Below the pieces are notes generated by a model, which had not been told where the DNA came from, made no database searches, and was given only the letters and a program-made list of their open reading frames with translations. A stretch of 64,000 bases of DNA from Aplectana chamaeleonis (taxonomy: Eukaryota; Nematoda; Chromadorea; Rhabditida; Cosmocercidae): the NCBI GenBank assembly GCA_029168955.1, contig JAPDOI010000182.1, forward strand, positions 930,001-994,000, written 5' to 3'. Positions 46,401 through 55,700 of this stretch are shown here, piece after piece (position 1 is the stretch's first letter; the number at the start of each line of letters is the position of its first letter). Made by a program: the position numbers and the translations under genes.

Positions 46401-49400
46401 AATTTAAGGTTAGGAACTGCTACTACATTGTAAGGGCTGACAAAAAATCCAGAAAAACTCAGCCTTTCCCAAAAAATGACGGATTAATTTTGTATTGGAT
46501 TGGAAGACGGCACCGCAGCATTCACGCTTGGTCGAGAATGTGAAGCTAGAAACAACGTGGTTGTGATGATGGCTAAGCAATTCCACTCTTACGGCTTATA
46601 ATATACGGCCTATGGTGTTTGTATTGGAGTACGGGCTTTGATAAAACTGTGTGGAGTCCGACGATGCTTTGGCTCAAATACTGTCATTCTGACTCGTTCT
46701 TGACGCTTTCAACCGTGTGTGCGTTCTAGTAGGAGCCGCAGGACCCCATCACGTCCCTATCTCAACCACTTTCACGAGCTAGTATGCTGCCTCCGAAAGG
46801 CTAATATTTCGTGGGCGACATAATTCAAATGTGCCGTTTTCAGGTTGGGAGACAATGCGAACGATTTTGGATCTCGGCGAGTTGTTAACACGATAAGAAT
46901 CGAGGAAATCCGTGTCGATGATGATCGGTGGCACTCCTTAGCTCTGTTTCAGGTAGTTAAAAGAGCAAGAGCAATCAGCCCTTTGAAGGCAGTGCTAGCG
47001 ATGAAAGCCGTCTCCAAGCGTTCAACGGAAAACAAAACTTCCGAGGTCCATTGCATACATGTGGTCGGAGAACAGCTAAAAACGAGCCGTGACTACCCAT
47101 AAACTTTGAATCTCCAGCGTTTTACACAGTGATCGATGTTGACTTATCGATCCCTTCTACTTTTTTCCTGTTTGAGAATTTTCATGGGTCAGCTTCTAAG
47201 TTTTTTCACCATTTTTCTGTGTCGTACGGGAGCCCCACCTCTGTGGCCGCATAGCAACGTGTGGTTTCCTTATTAAATTTAGTCTGACGCATGGACCAGA
47301 CCTGCTGGCAGTGCGGTGTTGGCGGCATCATCGGCCAACGGGGTTTCGATCGCTCTCTGCGATCTAAGGTTGCAGCCCTATTCATTCATCAGACTAAATT
47401 TATTACGTGAACTCTATGTGGCCCGACAATCGCAAAATACTAATGGAATCAATCGAGGCTCAACGGATGCGGCTTGGGGTGGTTTCAAGATGGGCCCAGG
47501 GTCTGCTATTGTAATGAGTCGATGTAAAAGTGGGCGGGCATAGCACATCTAAATTTTAGAGCCTGTAAGACCATTTGTAGATAGTTTTTACCCTTTTCTA
47601 GACAGTATAAATGCAGTGGACCCCGGAAGTTTCGATTTCCTGTGGAAACTCAGAGGCTGTTTTTCTGTGAACACTTCCTTTGATAAAATAAGGGCAGGCT
47701 AAAGTTTATGCTTTCAGTCGTGGGAGAATGTAAAAATGGAGTTGGACGCATCATTGGTATTCAAGATTCTCAACCAACGCAGTTTCATCTTCGGGAATAT
47801 TCTGAAGAACTCGGACGTGTTCGTGGGCGGAGTCCCCCAGGTGACCTGTCTCCTTCTTCTAGGGTTTAGCGATTTTCTGTTTTCGAAAGATACCAATAAG
47901 CTTGGGAGTGTTCAAGCAGCACACTTTAGTGATCTTTAATGTTGTTTGCTGTCGAGCGAGACTTTATCTCGTTTAAATGCGATAAATCGTGTCGATTCGG
48001 GGCAGTTTCTTGCCAGCTCTCCAGGGATTCGGTGCTCTCGTTGCCTCTCCTTCATCTCCCTGTTGCTTCCTTCCATCAGTTCTACTCCATTAAGAATTCT
48101 ATGAGGAAAAACTGGAATGTCAGAGGATTGGATTTGGTCATATTGCAGCTTAGTGAGGACAACCAACGCGACTTTTGAGAAACGACTCGCAACGCTTTTT
48201 CACTTCAGCCAGCATAGCGGATTCCGCTGTTAAGGGGACAGGGAGCAGATGCATCTCTGAGCATACATATCCTCTATCAAGTTGCAAGATTCGAGCACAA
48301 TGAAACTTTCCTTATTGATGCTACGACAATTGATAGTCTTGGCAAACATCACTTATGATCGATCACTGGTCGAGAGATTGCCGCGTCGAACACACGTGGC
48401 ACGCACCGAAGAGAGGAAGTAATGATCCTATCATTACATCCTCGCTTGCGTGCGTGCCACATGTTTTCGACGCGGCGATCTCTCGACCAGTGATCGACGA
48501 TATGTCTGGCAACTTTTGGAAGGGCGCGTGTGGCGTAGAGGCAGGAGGCGCTGCTCTCGATGAACACGGTGGGGATCGATCCTGATGTCGATTCAAAGTG
48601 AACCAAGTTTTCTAACCGTCCGGGGTCGGAAAATTGGGGCCAGATTAGTCTAGATTAATGAAAGCGCTGATCTGAAAGTGAGGTGGCCCCTGCAAATCTT
48701 TGTATAGACCCGAAACACCTTCAAGTCTACGATTACCAGGTAAAATTTACGGCGCATTCCATTTGAGATTAAAAACGCCGAGTCTTTATCTTAATTATAT
48801 CTTTCGGAAGCACATTTTTCTATGAACGAGTCTACCAACTAAGGTAGAGGGCGAGGTGTTCTGAGATTTAGCAGCAATTAGAGAAGCTATGAAGTAAACA
48901 AGTTGTGGGGAGAGAGCATAAAGTGATTTTGGTAGAGGAGATACAATGAAAGAGAAGATACGGCTGCTAGTAGTTCAAAGCCAATTTTTCAGGACACTCA
49001 TCTGTTGCCGGTGATGAGTTCTCCGCTTCGTCGATATGCCAGACATTTGTCTGGGAACATCCGAAATCTTGTCTATCGACTATATCCTCAAGGTGGAAAG
49101 TTCGATGCTGATTCACCCATCCTTATTCAATTTATTTACTTTTAAAGGTGTGACTTCTCCGCAACTCTTGGATGTACACGGCGCGCGACAGAACGAGGAC
49201 GACTACTGCAGACCAACAGGGGTGGGCCTTTCTAGTGTCTTGGTTTGGATTACAATACAGTTTATGGGCCCACAAGAGTTCAGAAGGCAATCCTTCGAGG
49301 CTACATACCGTGCATCTCACTAGGGCTGATCTCGCTGGGGACCACTCAGCAGATAACGCGCTCAGGCGCTATTCATACTACTCAACGCCAGCGCGGCACG

Positions 49401-52127
49401 CGCGTGCCGCGCTGGCGTGGCGTCAGAGTATGAATACTTTCCAAGCGCGTGACGCGCGTGCCGCGCTTGCGGAGACTATGAATACTCCATCGGCGACGCC
49501 TAGGCGGAGCGTAAAAAGGCGGGCCTGCCTTTACCAAACAACCAAATTCTGTAAATGCGTTCACCACCACGATAGAAGAGGATTTCAATTGAATTAATTC
49601 CCAAGAAAAGGATTAAAATCGATGATGATTTAGTAGTGAAAATGGTTAAAAAGCCATTACGGTCATCGCCGCTACGGCGAAGCGGGCGTCAAGCGCGTGC
49701 CGCGCGGGCGAGGCGTCGAGCCATTCATACACGAACGTCACGCCAGAGCGGCACGCGCGTACCGCTCTGACGTTGAGTAGTATGAATAGCGCCTCAATAA
49801 GTGCAATTTATGCGGCACACGCGACGTGCGCGGACTGTAGAGAGTTCGCAGCGAGATCAGCAACTCAGACATTCGCCGTTGTGTACAGGGCACGAATGAG
49901 ATGTAACCTCACGCAATGCTCTCTGTAGACATGCAAAAAGGGCGGAGTTCGCCCCTCGACGGCTGGCCGTCGCCCCTCTACATGGAGCCGTAGACAGTCG
50001 ATCCGCGGAAGCGCATTTCCTGTAGACATCCCATCGGAGGAAGGTCTCTATCCACGATTCCGCGATCACGTTCTACCAACATTCCACGAACCTGCCGTCC
50101 CAATTAAAGGCACAGTCCAAGCTTAGGGACAAAATCTGATATTTCCACCTAATTGTGAAATAGACCCACCCCCTATACCACTTGCCGAGTGCGAGCTCTC
50201 AATTCCTCGCAATAAGCGAGTTATAGAAGGAAGCCACCCTGGGGCGCCCACCTCGGGAAGCCACTTTGGCACGCCCCTTTTACGATCTTTCGAGCTCAAC
50301 AGTGGCGAGATGAGCGTTGGTTTTCAATCAATAGCCCCGTTCCTCCCTTCATTCTCAGCCTCTCTCTTCATTTAGGTCAACTCGCATACAGTGGTTGCAA
50401 ATGACGGAAGTTACAAGCCTCGGACAACTCGTCCACCATGCTTCCGTAGCTCAATTTTTGAGGGGCCATAACTCCGTTTCCAGGGGGTCTTGAACGATTC
50501 CAGAGACATCGTTGGAATCAGCGTGAGGCCGTTTTAAAGATAGACAGAAGAACAGAAAACCGATTCTGAGGTTGGACTGTGCTTTTAAAGGCAGGGTTCG
50601 CGATAAAAACGACTTTTAAGCTCTCTTCATAAGAATGTAGATTTGGTCATCACAAAAGTAAAAGTAAGTGAAAAAACCCGGAAATTCGCGGGGAAAACGC
50701 TCGAAAACAAAGTATAACGGCTAATTACCGGTGTCGGCCGGTCCCCTAATTAACGCGTTTTTCATTAATGCGTGCTTATCCTACATTTATTCTGCTGTTA
50801 AAGTAATCAGTAGTCTTCAGAAATGTTCACAAATTACTTTAGAAGCAAACTAAAAGTTGACAAAACAGGCTTTTACCCAAATCTCGATAATTGGGGGCTG
50901 GAGGACACCAAACCATAACTTTCTCCTGAGAGTTTTTTCTCCAATTTTTTACTTATTTTCACTATTGTGATGACCAGGTCTACCATTCTAAGGTGATAGC
51001 ACAACAACCGATTTTATCGAGAATCCTACTTTTAAGCACTAGTCCGCCTCATGACGTCATCACTCGAGCGACTCGATATCTCCGTCAGAAACTTGATCAT
51101 GAGACTCAATTTTTCTGATTTCGATTCTGATTTACCAGCAATAGAAAATACCACGTGTCCTGACCACACTTTCCGGATTTTTCCTCTTTTTGTTTGATTT
51201 TACCAAAACGATGAGACTTCGCGGCGCCGCCCATTTCGTGGCAAAAGTCGCTTACCGACTGTCTTCCTCTTAACAGGAAGTTATGTATTCTTGAAAATGA
51301 GTATAAATGTCACATGAACTTCTTAAATGGAAATTCACATCTGATAGGGCTGAACACAAAAGGTGTGAGGACTGACCAGCTTTCACATATTCAGTGCCAG
51401 CATTCAATAATTCATGCTATAACTGCCTTCGCCACTCACCTCTCTTTCTGCGCAGATATCTGCTATATAGTCGGCACGGATCGCACTGATACTTTGCGTT
51501 CCATATTGAAGGTTGGCACAAACTCGGGGCCATATGTTATAACCTACGTGCACCGGGTTTGCGCCAGCATTCAATAGGGAACACAAAGTGTGTGTCAGGC
51601 CATTGCTATACCCCACGACAGGCCTGTCGCGGTGGCAGAACACTGCGATATCGCTGTCGCTGAGGGCCAGCCGTCGCTGTCGCTCGAGGAAAAGAAACAC
51701 CCGGCGTGATACTGGATTCGAATTTGTCGCTGTGGCTGGCACCCGTCGCAGCGCACGGCACTGCAACGGACAGCCGCGATAGCGACCTATTACCGCACGG
51801 TTTCCACATTTCAGGCATAACTTCCCCCTCCGAGCCAGCGACCGCGACAGATGCTGCACATTGTTCCTGCGACAGCATTTTTCTACTGTGTGGGCCTGGT
51901 CCCGACACGATTCGTTACAGTTTACCGCATTTGTCGCGGTCGCCAATTTTTGGAGTAACGGTAGCCTCAGCTGACTGCATGTATTGTCTGGCGGCCAGAA
52001 CGTGTGTTTCAGTTTACATCTCGCGAGCGATTCGTGTGTCGAAATGGAGGACGTTGCTTTAGCACGAATGAGGGTCCGAAATGTGACTGTTCACTCAGCG
52101 AATACGAAGGGAAGTACTGCGAAACAG
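40314..52127 (+). CDS. nrx-1: alpha-neurexin, 5' part (signal peptide, LG1, EGF-A); gene continues off the window
   Basis: Seven exons join in phase to 261 codons plus one base. Residues 1-24 are a signal peptide; about 29-217 form the first laminin-G/LNS domain (GAPNSYARYPKW, HGLLLYTDDGG, DGRVQLDF, DDRWHSLALF, SDVFVGGVPQ); residues 219-259 form an EGF-like domain with Cys219, 232, 238, 247, 249 and 259. This order is that of alpha-neurexin, a presynaptic single-pass adhesion receptor binding postsynaptic neuroligins and other partners and tied to calcium-channel function. The nematode orthologue is nrx-1. LG2 to LG6, EGF-B, EGF-C and the transmembrane segment are not in the window. Introns are 81, 6186, 765, 1152, 55 and 2791 bp; the long ones hold transposons. 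The assignment rests on recognised motifs and exon-phase agreement; no search was run. Confidence 0.93.
40502..40657 (+). CDS. nrx-1: nrx-1 coding exon 2 (LG1, N-terminal half)
   Basis: Follows an 81-bp intron with an atypical CTCCTAAG acceptor. Encodes YPKWAHSFENSLSFEFK, then SHGLLLYTDDGG, NGNFYSISISDGRVQLDF. The LLLYTDDGG strand pair is diagnostic of LG domains. The donor is TTTCCG|GTGAGA, phase 2, giving Arg88 with exon 3. Confidence 0.93.
40878..41113. mobile_element. ~236-bp MITE, diverged relative of 36824-37105
   Basis: Left ACTGTCGCTCTGGTGACCGA then ATTCCTGTCCGCAATTGCGT; right AATCGCGGACCGGAATTTCG then CCCCGAGAGCGACGGT. The TIRs share the TCCGCAATTGCG and GCAAAGCGTCGA blocks with the nested element upstream of the gene. 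Confidence 0.65.
41115..41405 (-). other. open minus frame in nrx-1 intron 2, possible coding remnant
   Basis: About 96 codons open on the minus strand, ending in TGA at 41115; the first residue is a GTG, not a real start. The sequence (for example KRLSEYVLSLFNELRETAAL) is protein-like but matches nothing I recognise. It could be a decayed transposase piece or an exon of an antisense gene. Confidence 0.2.
42249..42724. mobile_element. TTAAAGGCA-family MITE, copy B1 (476 bp)
   Basis: Left TTAAAGGCACAGTCCGACCT then AAGAATCG; right CACTCCTGAGGTTGGATTGT then GCCTTTA. The interior carries GATGTCTCTAGAATC and GGACGAGTTGTCGCGGGCC, shared with A4 and, inverted, with B2 and B3. Confidence 0.82.
43419..43890. 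mobile_element. TTAAAGGCA-family MITE, copy B2 (472 bp)
   Basis: Left TTAAAGGCACAGTCCAACCT then CAGGG; right CGATTCCCAGGTTAGACTCT then GCCTTCAA. The right end abuts, and shares its terminal bases with, copy A4. The interior is in inverse orientation to B1 (GACAACTCGTCCGCG, CCATAACTCCG). Confidence 0.82.
43889..44370. mobile_element. TTAAAGGCA-family MITE, copy A4 (482 bp)
   Basis: A-type ends (CAAAGGCAGTGTTCACGATG at left, TTATCGTGAACACTACCTTT at right) but an interior of the B kind (ATGTCTCTGGAATCC, TAGGAACGGAGTTAGG, GGACGAGTTGTCCGAGGC). It links the A and B groups as one family. Confidence 0.8.
44366..44863. mobile_element. TTAAAGGCA-family MITE, copy A5 (498 bp)
   Basis: Left TTTAAAGCCAGTGTTCATAA then TAATCTTCGAG; right AACCATCGTGAACACTACGT then TTAA. 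It begins in the terminal bases of A4, making a chain B2-A4-A5. Confidence 0.68.
45801..46215. repeat. degenerate ~42-bp minisatellite in nrx-1 intron 2
   Basis: About ten units of the form CGAATGAATGAATTTTTCGA then ATATGGATTTTTCAGGATTTC, diverging strongly toward the right end, where only GAATGAATG and TTCGAATATT motifs persist. A minus frame stays open across part of it (14-residue period) and is not a gene. It is unrelated in sequence to the 23677-24934 array despite the equal period. Confidence 0.85.
46844..46952 (+). CDS. nrx-1: nrx-1 coding exon 3 (LG1, middle)
   Basis: Acceptor CCGTTTTCAG, donor TTTCAG|GTAGTT. The first base completes Arg88, then LGDNANDFGSRR, VVNTIRIEEI, RVDDDRWHSLALFQ. 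The D-x-x-WH motif (Trp117-His118) is a core LG-domain feature. It ends in phase 0. It lies alone, 6.2 kb from exon 2, and was found by its splice sites and LG motif. Confidence 0.93.
46981..47682. mobile_element. TTAAAGGCA-family MITE, copy A6, with an internal insertion
   Basis: Left CTTTGAAGGCAGTGCTAGCG then ATGAAAGCCGTCTCC; right TTTCGATTTCCTGTGGAAAC ... TGTGAACACTTCCTTTG. The 702-bp length exceeds the 444-bp norm, partly because of an insertion at about 47273-47404. Confidence 0.6.
47273..47404. mobile_element. ~132-bp inverted-repeat insertion in A6
   Basis: TTAAATTTAGTCTGA at the left is inverted as TCAGACTAAATTTA at the right. The interior is GC-rich (GGCGGCATCATCGGCC) unlike its surroundings. 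Confidence 0.5.
47718..47840 (+). CDS. nrx-1: nrx-1 coding exon 4 (LG1, C-terminal strands)
   Basis: Acceptor ATGCTTTCAG, donor CCCCAG|GTGACC, phase 0 at both ends, 41 codons. Encodes SWENVKMELDASLVFKILNQ and RSFIFGNILKNSDVFVGGVP then Q. The -D-x-(F/Y)-V-G-G- strand is a hallmark of neurexin LG domains. Confidence 0.94.
48357..48501. repeat. long near-perfect hairpin in nrx-1 intron 4
   Basis: A left arm of about 70 bp (GATCGATCACTGGTCGAGAG, ATTGCCGCGTCGAACACACG, TGGCACGCAC...) and its inverse (GTGCGTGCCACATGTTTTCG, ACGCGGCGATCTCTCGACCA...) are separated by only about 3 nt. Mismatches are few and lie mostly near the loop. It could be a snap-back MITE or give rise to double-stranded RNA within the nrx-1 transcript. 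Confidence 0.88.
48993..49092 (+). CDS. nrx-1: nrx-1 coding exon 5 (end of LG1)
   Basis: Acceptor AATTTTTCAG, donor CTCAAG|GTGGAA, phase 1 at the end. Encodes DTHLLPVMSSPLRRYARHLS and GNIRNLVYRLYPQ. The F/L-x-G-x-I-x-N-L-x-Y element (residues LSGNIRNLVYRLY) matches the last strand of LG1. Confidence 0.94.
49148..49221 (+). CDS. nrx-1: nrx-1 coding exon 6 (LG1-EGF linker)
   Basis: Separated from exon 5 by a 55-bp intron ending TTTTAAAG. Encodes (G)VTSPQLLDVHGARQNEDDYC then RPTG, ending in phase 0 at GGG|GTGGGC. Cys219 is the first cysteine of the EGF-like domain. An alternative donor within the GGGG run would shift the frame, so the 49221 boundary is set by phase agreement with exon 7. Confidence 0.9.
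49365..49793. mobile_element. 429-bp MITE with TCA target duplication in nrx-1 intron 6
   Basis: Left GGCGCTATTCATACTACTCA then ACGCCAGCGCGGCACGCGCG; right CGCTCTGACGTTGAGTAGTA then TGAATAGCGCC. TCA flanks both ends (49362-49364 and 49794-49796). GC-rich tandem-palindromic blocks (GCGCGTGCCGCGC) and repeated AGTATGAATACT motifs lie subterminally. The termini resemble those of the 2-kb element at 23185-25186. Confidence 0.85.
50104..50588. mobile_element. TTAAAGGCA-family MITE, copy B3 (485 bp)
   Basis: Left TTAAAGGCACAGTCCAAGCT then TAGGG; right CGATTCTGAGGTTGGACTGT then GCTTTTAA. The interior (GGACAACTCGTCCACC, CCATAACTCCGTTTCC) is collinear with B2. The terminal TTAA (50585-50588) is also the first TTAA of A7. 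Confidence 0.85.
50585..51035. mobile_element. TTAAAGGCA-family MITE, copy A7 (~451 bp)
   Basis: Left TTAAAGGCAGGGTTCGCGAT then AAAAACGAC; right GATTTTATCGAGAATCCTAC then TTTTAA. It is abutted to B3 with a shared TTAA, as in the B2-A4-A5 chain. Confidence 0.7.
51036..52012. other. end of nrx-1 intron 6, no gene seen
   Basis: 51600-51945 is rich in TGTCGC/GCGACA motifs on both strands and carries a direct repeat of GCCAGCATTCAATA (51402 and 51566), probably part of an uncharacterised repeat. A minus frame of 180 codons (51404-51946) overlaps it but shows no domain and is not accepted. Confidence 0.45.
52013..52127 (+). CDS. nrx-1: nrx-1 coding exon 7 (EGF-A)
   Basis: Acceptor GTGTGTTTCAG, donor ACAG|GTACTAG. 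Encodes FTSRERFVCRNGGRCFSTNE and GPKCDCSLSEYEGKYCET plus one base (phase 1). With Cys219 of exon 6 the spacing C-x12-C-x5-C-x8-C-x-C-x9-C completes one EGF-like domain of the neurexin EGF-A type (C-x-NGG-x-C, C-x-C). No downstream exon occurs before the window ends. Confidence 0.94.
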
Positions 52128-52711
52128 GTACTAGTACTAGATGATATATTCTCCAAAATTTTCCTCGTAGGCCACATCTGATGCAAGGAAACCCGATGCC
52201 ACTAACTTGGACTTCTCTAAACCAATCAATACGCATCCCAACTGTGTGTTATAGTATAGAGATAGTGAAATATATGTGAACCACCTTGCAAACACTACAG
52301 AACACCGACAATCGCTCCAGCCGCGAAGCGCCTGGAGAGGTTTGGTTTTGCCCGGGACTTGTGATCACTTAGAATTCTGTAAAGTAGTTAATAAAACCTG
52401 TTAAACGAATTCTCCAGAGATTTGCATCCGGTTATAGGTGAGAGGGTCCAGGAGGCACATGCTGACAAAATTTGAGCCAAATCGATTCAAAACTAACAAA
52501 GTTAGATCGGCGAGTCCTTATCAAAAATTCTTGTTGTGCGTGTAACTCGTTGCTGCTTCCTGCTTCGCGCTTCGTGCTTCGTACTTCGCTCCTCGTGCGT
52601 TACGCACCCTTAGTAGTGGCCACTGGCAATGGTCGCAGGCGATCAGTTGGGCAGGCAGGTAAGTTGGTATGTGGATAGATACGCAGGCTGGTGAGTAGGT
52701 AGACAATGAGT
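52128..52711. other. start of nrx-1 intron 7
   Basis: Non-coding. 52555-52600 has a short degenerate run of GCTTCGTGCTTCG-type repeats. 52650-52710 has GGTAGGTAGATA-like purine-rich sequence directly before the satellite begins. No exon candidate. Confidence 0.5.
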
Positions 52712-55700
52712 ACTTACTGTTTAACATTAACTACTTCACTTATTACTGCTTATCATATCAAGTGATATTATCAATTGGTAGATCAAATCGCTAAAACACG
52801 TTGTAGGCTGTACTTTTTGATGGGAAGGGACAAGGAAAGTGACTAACAAGTTTGTTACTTACTGTTTAACATTAACTACTTCACTTATTACTGCTTATCA
52901 TATCAAGTGATATTATCAGTTGGCAGATAAAATCGCTAAAACACGTACTTTTCTTAGGGGAAGGGACACGGGAAGTGACTAACTAGTTTGTTACTTACTG
53001 TTTAACATTAACTACTTCACTTATTCCTGCTTATCATATCAAGTGATATTATCAGTTGGTAGATCAAATCGCTAAAACACGTTGTAGGCTGTACTTTTTG
53101 ATGGGAAGGGACAAGGAAAGTGAATAACAAGTTTGTTGCTTACTGTTTAACATTAACTACTTCACTTATTACTGCTTATCATATCAAGTGATATTATCAG
53201 TTGGTAGATCAAATCGCTAAAACACGTTGTAGGCTGTACTTTTTGATGGGAAGGGACAAGGAAAGTGACTAACAAGTTTGTTACTTACTGTTTAACATTA
53301 ACTACTTCACTTATTCCTGCTTATCATATCAAGTGATATTATCAGTTGGCAGATAAAATCGCTAAAACACGTACTTTTTCTTAGGGAAGGGACACGGGAA
53401 GTGACTAACTAGTTTGTTACTTACTGCTTAACATTAACTACTTCACTTATTCCTGCTTATCATATCAAGTGATATTATCAGTTGGTAGATCAAATCGCTA
53501 AAACACGTTGTAGGCTGTACTTTTTGATGGGAAGGGACAAGGAAAGTGACTAACAAGTTTGTTACTTACTGTTTAACATTAACTACTTCACTTATTACTG
53601 CTTATCATATCAAGTGATATTATAAGTTGGTAGATCAAATCGCTAAAACACGTTGTAGGCTGTACTTTTTGATGGGAAGGGACAAGGAAAGTGACTAACA
53701 AGTTTGTTACTTACTGTTTAACATTAACTACTTCACTTATTACTGCTTATCATATCATGTGATATTATCAGTTGGCAGATAAAATCGCTAAAACATGTAC
53801 TTTTTCGTAGGGAAGGGACAGGGGAAGTGACTAACAAGTTTGTTACTTACTGTTTAACATTGACTACTTCACTTATTCCTGCTTATCATATCAAGTGATA
53901 TTATCAGTTGGTAGATCAAATCGCTAAAACACGTTGTAGGCTGTACTTTTTGATGGGAAGGGACAAGGAAAGTGACTAACAAGTTTGTTACTTACTGTTT
54001 AACATTACCTACTTCACTTATTGCTGCTTATCATATCAAGTGATATTATCAGTTGGTAGATCAAATCGCTAAAACACGTTGTAGGCTGTACTTTTCGATG
54101 GGAAGGGACAAGGAAATGGACTAACAAGTTTTTTACTTACTGTTTAACAATAACTACTTCACTTATTACTGCTTATCATATCAAGTGATTTTATCAGTTG
54201 GTAGATCAAATCGCTAAAACACGTTGTAGGCTGTATTTTTCGATGGGAAGGGACAAGGAAAGTGACTAACAAGTTTGTTACTTACTGTTTAACATTAACT
54301 ACTTCACTTATTACTGCTTATCATATCAAGTGATATTATCAGTTGGTAGATCAAATCGCTAAAACACGTTGTAGGCTGTACTTTTCGATGGGAAGGGACA
54401 AGGAAATGGACTAACAAGTTTTTTACTTACTGTTTAACATTAACTGCTTCACTTATTCCTGCTTATCATATCACGTGATATTATCAGTTGGTAGATCAAA
54501 TCGCTAAAACACGTTGTAGGCTGTACTTTTTGATGGGATGGGACAAGGAAAGTGACTAACAAGTCTGTTACTTACTGTTTAACATTAACTACTTCACTTA
54601 TTACTGCTTATCATATCAAGTGATTTTATCAGTTGGTAGATCAAATCGCTAAAACACGTTGTAGGCTGTACTTTTTGATGGGAAGGGACAAGGAAAGTGA
54701 CTAACAAGTTTGTTACTTACTGTTTAACATTAACTACTTCACTTATTACTGCTTATCATATCAAGTGATATTATCAGTTGGTAGATCAAATCGCTAAAAC
54801 ACGTTAAAGGCTGTACTTTTCGATGGGAAGGGACACGGAAATGGACTAACAAGTTTGTTACTTACTGTTTAACATTACCTACTTCACTTATTCCTGCTTA
54901 TCATATCAAGTGATATTATCAGTTGGTAGATCAAATCGCTAAAACACGTTGTAGGCTGTACTTTTTGATGGGAAGGGACAAGGAAAGTGACTAACAAGTT
55001 TGTTACTTACTGTTTAACATTAACTACTTCACTTATTACTGCTTATCATATCAAGTGATATTATCAGTTGGTAGATCAAATCGCTAAAACACGTTGTAGG
55101 CTGTACTTTTTGATGGGAAGGGACAAGGAAAGTGACTAACAAGTTTATTACTTACTGTTTAACATTAACTACTTCACTTATTACTGCTTATCATATCAAG
55201 CGATATTATCAGTTGGTAGATCGAATCGCCAAAACACGTTGTAGGCTGTACTTTTTTGTAGGGAAGGGACAAGGAAAGTGACTAACAAGTTTATTACTTA
55301 CTGTTTGACATTAACTACTTCACTTATTCTGCTTATCATATCGAGTGATATTATCAGTTGGTACATCAAATCGCTAAAACACGTTGTAGGCTGTACTTTT
55401 TGATGGGAAGGGACAAGGAAAGTGACTAACAAGTTTGTTACTTACTGTTTAACATTAACTACTTCACTTATTACTGCTTATCGTTTAACATTAACTACTT
55501 CACTTATTACTGCTTATCATATCAAGTGATATTATCAGTTGGCAGATCATATCGCTAAAACACGTTGTAGGCTGTACTTTTTGATGGGAAGGGACAAGGA
55601 AAGTGACTAACAAGTTTGTTACTTACTGTTTAACATTAACTACTTCACTTATTACTGCTTATCATATCAAGTGATATTATCAGTTGGTACATCAAATCAG

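Larger units (their letters stand above)
40658..46843. other. nrx-1 intron 2 (6.2 kb)
   Basis: Holds a diverged MITE (40878-41113), a minus open frame (41115-41405), four TTAAAGGCA-family elements (42249-44863) and a 42-bp minisatellite (45801-46215). 41406-42248, 42725-43418, 44864-45800 and 46216-46843 contain nothing I can assign. Confidence 0.8.

Noticed and set aside
51404..51946. 180-codon minus frame in nrx-1 intron 6
   Set aside because: Cys/Arg-rich peptide arising from TGTCGC-rich repeated sequence, open on both strands, no domain, and cut by the flanking repeat borders.
51940..51965. Sm-site-like AATTTTTGGAG, considered as part of a spliced-leader RNA gene
   Set aside because: No leader exon with a donor precedes it and no terminal stem-loop follows; it is simply intron sequence before nrx-1 exon 7.
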